DNA from: Clostridia bacterium
GTDB lineage: Bacteria > Bacillota_A > Clostridia > Christensenellales > Aristaeellaceae
DNA length: 19,073 nt
Reading direction: 5' to 3'
Assembly: GCA_017938645.1 (NCBI GenBank)
Contig: JAGBBE010000165.1
Span: 1 to 19,073 of the forward strand
Both the position numbers and the translations under genes were made by a program. Below the pieces are notes generated by a model. It saw only the letters and a program-made list of their open reading frames with translations. It was not told where the DNA came from and made no database searches. Shown here one piece after another: positions 14,520 to 19,073 of this stretch. Within the stretch, counting starts at the first letter, position 1. Every line of letters starts with the position of its first letter.

Positions 14520-15077
14520 ATGCATATCATTGCAGGAGAGAGGCGCGGAGCAACGCTGTTTGCGCCTAAGGGAATGGATACAAGGCCTACGCAGGCCAAG
14601 GTGAAGGAATCGCTTTTTAACATCATTCAGGCGTATGTGCCGGATGCGGCCGTGTTGGATCTGTTTGCCGGGAGCGGCAATCTGGCGCTTGAGGCGCTGA
14701 GCAGAGGAGCGGCCTCTGCGGTGCTGGTCGACATGGATCGCGAGGCGAATGCGTGTATACGTCGCAATGTAGAAAAGCTTCGCTTCGGCGATTGCACACA
14801 GGTACTCAGGGCCGACTGGAAGCACGCGCTCACGCAGCTTGCGTCTGAGAAAAAGACGTTTGATCTGGTTTTTCTCGATCCTCCGTACAAAATGACAGAG
14901 CTGGGAGAAATATGCGCGGCGCTCGCTGATGCGGGTTTGCTTGCATCCGGTGCAATGATGGTGCTTGAGCATCGTACAGGTGCCTTCGGTGAGCCGGATG
15001 AAAAGTTTGAACTGCTCAAGCAGCGCACCTATGGAGATACTGAAATTCATTTTTACCTTTATGACGCAGAAGGATAA
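14520..15077 (+). CDS. rsmD: 16S rRNA (guanine(966)-N2)-methyltransferase RsmD
   Basis: Methylates G966 (E. coli numbering) of 16S rRNA on the small subunit with S-adenosylmethionine. The 185-residue protein starts MHIIAGERRGATL, has RPTQAKVKESLFNII (22-36), the SAM-binding LDLFAGSGNLALEALSRGA (46-64), and the catalytic DPPY motif (120-123) common to N-methyltransferases of this type. The ATG at 14520 lies 4 nt after the preceding stop (TGATCATATG) and no clear Shine-Dalgarno sequence is visible, so it is probably translated by coupling. The pair rsmD-coaD is a widespread conserved neighbourhood in Firmicutes, which strengthens both calls. Confidence 0.95.
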   Translation: MHIIAGERRGATLFAPKGMDTRPTQAKVKESLFNIIQAYVPDAAVLDLFAGSGNLALEALSRGAASAVLVDMDREANACIRRNVEKLRFGDCTQVLRADWKHALTQLASEKKTFDLVFLDPPYKMTELGEICAALADAGLLASGAMMVLEHRTGAFGEPDEKFELLKQRTYGDTEIHFYLYDAEG

Positions 15078-15100
15078 TCTTTCAAGGAGCAACGAATACT

Positions 15101-15589
15101 ATGCCTGCAAAGCTATGCGTTTATCCCGGCAGCTTTGATCCGGTGACAAACGGTCATGTGGATATCATCGAGCGTGCGGCTGCGATTTTCGATGAGGTGA
15201 TTGTTGCCGTTTTGCACAATCCGGCAAAAACAGGCCTTTTCCCGGTCGAAAAACGCCTGTCCATGCTGGCTGCATCATGTGCGCATCTGCCGAATGTCCG
15301 CTTTGACTGTTTTGATGGGCTTCTGGTAGACTACATGCGCAAATCGGGTGCAGGAGTGGTTGTTCGCGGCTTACGGGGTGTGTCTGATTTTGAGAGCGAA
15401 TTCAGAATGGCTCAATTAAATCGCCAACTGTACGATCAGGTGGAAACACTCTTTTTGACCACTGCGCCGGAATATGCCAACCTCAGTTCCAGCGCAGTCC
15501 GAGAAATTGGCATGTTTGGCGGAGATATCAGCATGTTTGTTCCTTCCTGCATTGCGCAGGAGGTTGCTTCCATTTTGCGTCAGCGTTAA
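15101..15589 (+). CDS. coaD: Phosphopantetheine adenylyltransferase
   Basis: Catalyses the fourth step of coenzyme A synthesis: 4'-phosphopantetheine plus ATP gives dephospho-CoA and pyrophosphate. The 162-residue length is typical. It has GSFDPVTNGHVDI (10-22) with the nucleotidyl-transfer TxGH motif (Thr16 to His19), VVRGLRGVSDFESE (87-100), QLNRQL, and the ATP-binding SSSAVREI (129-136). AAGGAG upstream supports the ATG at 15101. It follows rsmD by 23 nt and precedes the coiled-coil gene by 12 nt. Confidence 0.97.
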   Translation: MPAKLCVYPGSFDPVTNGHVDIIERAAAIFDEVIVAVLHNPAKTGLFPVEKRLSMLAASCAHLPNVRFDCFDGLLVDYMRKSGAGVVVRGLRGVSDFESEFRMAQLNRQLYDQVETLFLTTAPEYANLSSSAVREIGMFGGDISMFVPSCIAQEVASILRQR

Positions 15590-15601
15590 GGAGGAATTTT
15601 T

Positions 15602-16240
15602 ATGCAGAAAGATGCTATTTCGGCGTTTCGTAAAAATCTGAACGAACTGTATGACGCCATCACAAAGGCCAAGCGTGTTCCGCTCAGCGGCCTGTGTATG
15701 GTGGAACAGGATCATGTGGCCAAGCTTCTCGAAGGAATCAACAACGAGATGCCTACGGTTTTTGCTGAATGCGAAGGCGTTGTGGCCAATCAGATTTCCA
15801 TTATTTCTGAAGCCAATGAGCGTGCAGAGCAGACCAAGCAGAATGCTACGACGCGTGCCAATCAGTATGTGGCGGACGCCAAGGCACAGGCGCAGCAGAT
15901 GGTTGCACAGGCTCAGCAGCAGGCTCAGGAGATGCTTGTTCAGGCGCAGCAGCAGGCCAATGCCATGGTGCGTGAAGCCCAGGAACAGGCCGCCAAAATG
16001 GTCAGCGACGGCGAAAACCGCGCCCGTCAGCTGATCAGCGAGCAGGAGATTACCGCCCGCGCCAATATGGAGGCGGAAGAGCTCCGCCAGAGCACCCATG
16101 AGGAGATTGAGAAACTTTATACCGATGTTTACCAGCACATCGATGAGGTTTTGGTTCAGCTGGATCGTTCCATCAGCGAAAAACTGACGGACATTCGTAT
16201 GACCCGCCAACAGATCGATCAGAGCATGGGAATCCGATAA
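15602..16240 (+). CDS. Coiled-coil protein with 11-residue repeats, function unknown
   Basis: A 212-residue soluble protein with no signal peptide or membrane helix. Residues 1-60 form a globular or helical head (FRKNLNELYDAITKAKRVPL). Residues 71-147 are seven consecutive exact 11-residue repeats rich in Ala and Gln; alanine is at position 5 of every repeat. The rest (about 148-212) is another helical segment (EEIEKLYTDVYQHIDEVLVQ). Such hendecads form right-handed coiled coils, as in the peripheral stalks of rotary ATPases, and similar proteins are often labelled ATPase or V-ATPase subunit H only because of this resemblance. No rotary ATPase genes are nearby, so that label is not supported. 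TAAGGAGG lies eight nt before the ATG. It is the last gene of the operon and precedes a terminator. A DivIVA-like scaffold role is possible but unproved. Confidence 0.8.
   Translation: MQKDAISAFRKNLNELYDAITKAKRVPLSGLCMVEQDHVAKLLEGINNEMPTVFAECEGVVANQISIISEANERAEQTKQNATTRANQYVADAKAQAQQMVAQAQQQAQEMLVQAQQQANAMVREAQEQAAKMVSDGENRARQLISEQEITARANMEAEELRQSTHEEIEKLYTDVYQHIDEVLVQLDRSISEKLTDIRMTRQQIDQSMGIR
15812..16042 (+). repeat. Seven 33-bp units coding for 11-residue (hendecad) repeats
   Basis: Seven in-frame units: ANERAEQTKQN, ATTRANQYVAD, AKAQAQQMVAQ, AQQQAQEMLVQ, AQQQANAMVRE, AQEQAAKMVSD, GENRARQLISE. Position 1 is Ala in six of seven, position 5 is Ala in all, and positions 8-9 are Met-Val-like in the central four. 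The DNA has partly diverged, with CAGGCNCAGCAG-like words recurring, so this is an old protein repeat and not a fresh tandem duplication. Confidence 0.85.
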
Positions 16241-16252
16241 TTGAATCACTTT

Positions 16253-16279
16253 GCGCCGCCGGCTGTTTGCCGGCGGCGC
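16253..16279 (+). terminator. Hairpin terminator of the iorA-to-coiled-coil operon
   Basis: Perfect 11-bp GC-rich stem: GCGCCGCCGGC (16253-16263), loop TGTTT, GCCGGCGGCGC (16269-16279), starting 12 nt after the stop codon. The following T tract is weak (TGGTTTATATT), so termination may be partial. Confidence 0.75.
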
Positions 16280-16377
16280 TGGTTTATATTCCAAGAATTG
16301 CGCGCAGTTGCCACGATTCCTTTCCAAAACTTTGGCCAAGAATAGACCACAGGTTTGTAAGGGAGGAAATGTGCGGC

Positions 16378-17340
16378 ATGTCCAAAGCTAAGATTTCACT
16401 TCTGATGATTTTGACGTCCGTGATGGTTACAACGGCTTTGCTTGCCAGCCCGTATTCGCCTGCTGTACAGGTACAGACGATTCAAATTGAACAGGGATTG
16501 TTTGCTGAGTCTGTCCGGATGAGCGGAATTGTCGGATATGCCGAGGAACAGATCTGCCTGAGTCCTTTTGAAGGGCAAATTGAACAGATTTGTGTTTCGA
16601 ACGGTCAGAAGGTCAAAAAGGGAGACCTGATTCTGCGGATTGATACTTCACAAGCAGAATATACCCTTAAAGGTTTGCTGGCAAAGCAATATCAATATGA
16701 AAGACTGACTCAGAAGTCAGGCGAAGCGTTTTTTCTTGTCGGAAGCACAAAAAAATTTGAAGCAGAACAGCAAAAAGAAATACTTCTCAAGCAAATTCAA
16801 GCAGGACAAATCCGTTCGGAGATCGATGGAAAGATAGCTGAAATCTATCTTTCGGAAGGACAGTATGTACACAGTACTGTACCCTTGCTGCGAATACACA
16901 ACGAGCAAAAATGTGTTTGGATATCAGGAAAAGAACTCGATATTGGTGCGTCTGCGGTCATCACCCAGAATGGAGCGGATCTGGGCATGGCAGTTTTTGC
17001 TGAATATGGAGCCGTTGATTATTCACAAGGAATCAGACAAATGAAATTCATTCCCGTTGGAGACAGTCTGCAATTGATTGAAGAAGGGGAACACGTCACA
17101 GCTGAGGTGCTCAAGAAAGACTGTACATTGGATGCGCTGGCACCTTTGGGTTTGATCGGGAGGGAAAATCAGATTTGGATTGTTGAAAGCGACCATGCAT
17201 GGCCTGTGAAAATAGATGTATCCAGACGGAATAACCACTATGTCGCTCTTTCGGACGAATGGATAGGGAAGAAAGCGATTTTTCTGCCGGATTCATATGC
17301 GTTGACACCCGGATGCAAAGTAAAGGAACGAGGCGTATGA
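16378..17340 (+). CDS. MacA/HlyD-like membrane-fusion (adaptor) protein
   Basis: A 320-residue adaptor of the type that pairs with MacB-like ABC exporters. Residues 6-24 form an N-terminal membrane anchor or uncleaved signal. A split biotinyl-lipoyl-like domain follows, in two halves: SPFEGQIEQICVSNGQKVKK (62-81) and EIDGKIAEIYLSEGQYVHST (148-167). Between them is a short helical hairpin (about 91-145) and after them a beta-barrel region. Two ATGs are possible. GGGAGG (16361-16366) is only about 2 nt before the ATG at 16369 but 11 nt before that at 16378, so 16378 is preferred with some doubt. The stop overlaps the permease start by 4 nt (ATGA). The gene looks more AT-rich than iorA-coaD. No ATPase gene follows, unlike usual macA-ATPase-macB layouts. 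The exported substrate cannot be inferred. Confidence 0.82.
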   Translation: MSKAKISLLMILTSVMVTTALLASPYSPAVQVQTIQIEQGLFAESVRMSGIVGYAEEQICLSPFEGQIEQICVSNGQKVKKGDLILRIDTSQAEYTLKGLLAKQYQYERLTQKSGEAFFLVGSTKKFEAEQQKEILLKQIQAGQIRSEIDGKIAEIYLSEGQYVHSTVPLLRIHNEQKCVWISGKELDIGASAVITQNGADLGMAVFAEYGAVDYSQGIRQMKFIPVGDSLQLIEEGEHVTAEVLKKDCTLDALAPLGLIGRENQIWIVESDHAWPVKIDVSRRNNHYVALSDEWIGKKAIFLPDSYALTPGCKVKERGV

Positions 17341-18473
17341 AAAACCGCGAACTATGGAAACTGGGTATGCTGAACGTATTTGCTGCACCTGTTCGTTCTT
17401 TTCTGACGGTGCTTGGAATGGCAATAGGAATCGCTGCAATTCTGGCTGTGCTGACACTTGGAAATGCAGGTCAGATGCAGGTTCGGTCTGAAATGAATCG
17501 CCTTGGAATTGATAAGGTATGGATAGCATCAAATGAAGAGAACATCCTTTGTGCAGATGACGGAAAACATGTGTCGGATATCCTTTCGATGGATGCCACG
17601 GAACAGGTTTTTCTTTCGGAAAAAGTATATGCAGCAAATGCCTCAACCGAAATAACGATAGCCGGCTGCGATGATGACTACCTTCAACGGACAGGTGCGA
17701 TTATTCGTGAAGGACGCATGCTGTATCCATTAGAGTGGGAGAATGGACATTCTGCGCTGATCGGGGCAAAAGCTGCGAAGAAACTGCGTGTAAGTCCAGG
17801 TGACTCTGTCTTTGTAGAAAACGAGGAATTTGTTATACGAGGAGTTTCGGAGTCGCAGAGTGGATTTTCACAAATTGACCTGGATGAAGCTCTCGTTGTA
17901 CCGCTTGAGAGAATGCTTCCATATACAAATAATGCTGTTCACGAAATCATGATACACGTTCCGCCTGGAGGAAATCCACAAAAGTCCGCTGCGATGTTCC
18001 AGCATATGTTAGCTTTGACACGCGGAATAGACGTCGATGCAATCACCATGCAGATACAGATTGACGCCGCAAACAGCGTGATTTCAACGTTTGTAGATGT
18101 TTTGAACTGGGTTGCACTGATCTGTATGCTGGTTGGAGGAATCGGTGTGATGAATATTCTGCTGGTTGGCGTCAGAGAGCGCAGACGTGAAATCGGAATC
18201 ATGCAGTCTTTGGGGATGAGACGGATGCAGATCTGTCTGCTCTTTCTATCGGAAGCTATGATGTATGCGGCAATCGGGGGCACGCTTGGCGTTGGATTTG
18301 GAATTGGTCTAATCGATGCAGCGGGACGCAGCATAGGGCTTTCTCCAGCAGTAAAGACAGGCGAGTGTATTTTGGTTTTGTGCGCTGCTGTGGCGACGGG
18401 CCTGGCCTTTGGAGTGACCCCTGCAATACGCGCTTCCAACCTTAAACCGGTTGATGCACTGCGGAGTGAATAG
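17337..18473 (+). CDS. MacB/FtsX-family ABC transporter permease
   Basis: A 378-residue permease with the MacB/FtsX plan: one membrane helix near the N terminus (APVRSFLTVLGMAIGIAAIL, about 17-36), a large extracellular MacB-type periplasmic core domain (about 45-265), and three C-terminal helices including LICMLVGGIGVMNILLVGV and the conserved coupling stretch RERRREIGIMQSLGMRRMQI. The product has no ATP-binding domain of its own. The ATG at 17337 overlaps the adaptor stop (ATGA); GAGG lies upstream. The frame is open further upstream but that part is a shadow of the adaptor gene. Proteins of this class export peptides, lipoproteins or drugs, or act as mechanotransmitters. An ATPase encoded elsewhere in the genome must energise it. 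Confidence 0.87.
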   Translation: MKNRELWKLGMLNVFAAPVRSFLTVLGMAIGIAAILAVLTLGNAGQMQVRSEMNRLGIDKVWIASNEENILCADDGKHVSDILSMDATEQVFLSEKVYAANASTEITIAGCDDDYLQRTGAIIREGRMLYPLEWENGHSALIGAKAAKKLRVSPGDSVFVENEEFVIRGVSESQSGFSQIDLDEALVVPLERMLPYTNNAVHEIMIHVPPGGNPQKSAAMFQHMLALTRGIDVDAITMQIQIDAANSVISTFVDVLNWVALICMLVGGIGVMNILLVGVRERRREIGIMQSLGMRRMQICLLFLSEAMMYAAIGGTLGVGFGIGLIDAAGRSIGLSPAVKTGECILVLCAAVATGLAFGVTPAIRASNLKPVDALRSE

Positions 18474-18513
18474 GCATTTTTTGGTTCAATATCTGGTGAA
18501 AAAATGTCCGCTG

Positions 18514-18528
18514 TGTACATCCTGTACA
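18514..18528. promoter_or_regulatory. Two palindromic TGTACA hexamers
   Basis: TGTACA (18514-18519), TCC, TGTACA (18523-18528). Each hexamer is a palindrome and their centres are 9 bp apart. They lie about 33 bp before the -35 of the sugar-ATPase promoter, so a regulator site is possible. Chance occurrence is also plausible. Confidence 0.25.
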
Positions 18529-18560
18529 AATGAAGGTGTCAATCTTGGTGGAATCAGCCA

Positions 18561-18590
18561 ATTACATTTTTGTCGATTTTCATGTATAAT
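18561..18590 (+). promoter_or_regulatory. Promoter of the UgpC/MsmX-like ATPase gene
   Basis: ATTACA (18561-18566; 4 of 6 matches to TTGACA), an 18-nt spacer and a perfect TATAAT (18585-18590). It gives the ATPase gene a start near 18597, apart from the adaptor-permease pair. Confidence 0.65.
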
Positions 18591-18614
18591 ACAGCCATAA
18601 GATGCAATGCTTTC

Positions 18615-18650
18615 ATGGAACGTTTGTGGAGGCATGCGCATTATCATTAA
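18615..18650 (+). other. Possible 11-codon leader ORF
   Basis: ATG at 18615 opens a frame reading [11 protein letters not shown] and stopping at TAA (18648-18650). The stop overlaps the AAGGAGG of the ATPase gene, so translation here could influence the next ribosome. No good ribosome site precedes the ATG, so it may be chance. Confidence 0.2.
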
Positions 18651-18663
18651 GGAGGCTGTCTGC

Positions 18664-19073
18664 ATGGCAAGCGTATCTCTCAATCACATCTATAAGGTTT
18701 ATTCCGGTAACGTGACCGCTGTTAGCGACTTCTGCCTGGACATCGAAGACAAGGAATTTATCGTTCTCGTTGGCCCCTCTGGCTGCGGTAAGTCCACCAC
18801 CCTGCGCATGGTTGCCGGCCTGGAAGAGATCTCCAGCGGCGAGCTGTACATCGGCGACCGTCTGGTCAACGACGTTGCTCCCAAGGATCGCGACATCGCC
18901 ATGGTTTTCCAGAACTACGCTCTGTATCCCCACATGACCGTGTTTGACAACATGGCTTTCGGTCTGAAGCTGCGCAAGACCCCCAAGGCTGAGATCAAGC
19001 AGCGCGTGGAAGAAGCTGCCAAGATCCTCGATATCAGCCACCTGCTGAACCGTAAGCCCAAGGCTCTGTCCGG
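18664..19073 (+). CDS. ugpC: Sugar ABC transporter ATP-binding protein (UgpC/MsmX type), N-terminal part
   Basis: The first 136 residues of a gene running off the right edge. It has Walker [10 protein letters not shown] (37-45), the Q-loop and following helix [20 protein letters not shown], and KPKALSG at the window end, which is the start of the LSGGQ signature. The stretch [14 protein letters not shown] is characteristic of the MalK/UgpC/MsmX group that energises carbohydrate importers, often one ATPase shared by many permeases. AAGGAGG (18649-18655) eight nt upstream supports the ATG. Codons are strongly biased to C-ending forms (AAC, ATC, CCC), unlike the permease gene before it, suggesting high expression. 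It has its own promoter and is probably not the partner of the MacB-like permease, whose ATPases belong to another subfamily. The regulatory C-terminal domain is outside the window. Confidence 0.92.
   Translation, partial: MASVSLNHIYKVYSGNVTAVSDFCLDIEDKEFIVLVGPSGCGKSTTLRMVAGLEEISSGELYIGDRLVNDVAPKDRDIAMVFQNYALYPHMTVFDNMAFGLKLRKTPKAEIKQRVEEAAKILDISHLLNRKPKALS

Noticed and set aside
16378..19073. Adaptor, permease and downstream ATPase as one ABC exporter
   Set aside because: The ATPase has UgpC/MsmX-type sequence, its own promoter, a 190-nt gap and different codon use, so it is likely a sugar-import subunit.
1..19073. CRISPR arrays, insertion sequences, prophage or integrase genes
   Set aside because: No spaced direct repeats, transposase motifs or phage genes were found. 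The only tandem repeat is the protein-level hendecad in 15812-16042.

Overview
The window reads as chromosomal DNA of an anaerobic, spore-forming member of the Firmicutes, class Clostridia, with moderate GC. The evidence is a SpoIIP sporulation hydrolase, a ferredoxin-dependent indolepyruvate oxidoreductase (IorAB), a clostridial-type Fe-S scaffold gene, the YerC-PcrA-LigA block shared with Bacillus, AGGAGG ribosome sites and sigma-A-like promoters. No species can be named from sequence alone. Most of the window is housekeeping. No transposase, integrase, CRISPR array or phage gene was seen.

Left part (1-8946, all on the minus strand). A truncated Fe-S cluster scaffold gene has its own promoter. 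It is followed by a yerC-pcrA-ligA operon with a well-matched promoter at 5102-5130, then a two-gene unit of a DUF1614-like membrane protein and spoIIP with a 4-nt overlap. Last comes a MutS2-family ATPase gene that lacks the C-terminal Smr nuclease domain and ends at a perfect 11-bp hairpin.

Centre (8947-9361). Two strong promoters diverge from about 9153-9224. One drives tRNA-Leu(UAA), which has a clear terminator. The other drives a roughly 200-nt leader in front of the MutS2-family gene. By hand this leader folds into two mutually exclusive long-range structures, plus a hairpin that covers the ribosome site. It is the most interesting unexplained structure here.

Right part (9388-19073, plus strand). 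A small nucleotidyltransferase-fold gene follows the tRNA. Then comes a tightly packed seven-gene unit: iorA, iorB, alr, a membrane protein of unknown function, rsmD, coaD and a coiled-coil protein built on seven exact 11-residue repeats. It starts at an extended -10 promoter (10133) and ends at an 11-bp GC hairpin (16253-16279). A MacA-like adaptor and MacB/FtsX-like permease pair follows, without an ATPase gene beside it. The window ends in a truncated UgpC/MsmX-type sugar-transport ATPase with its own promoter.

Themes are DNA repair and replication (PcrA, LigA, MutS2-like), spore engulfment (SpoIIP), amino-acid fermentation (IorAB), wall and cofactor synthesis (Alr, CoaD), ribosome modification (RsmD) and transport. 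All calls come from reading the sequence. No database search or folding program was run.
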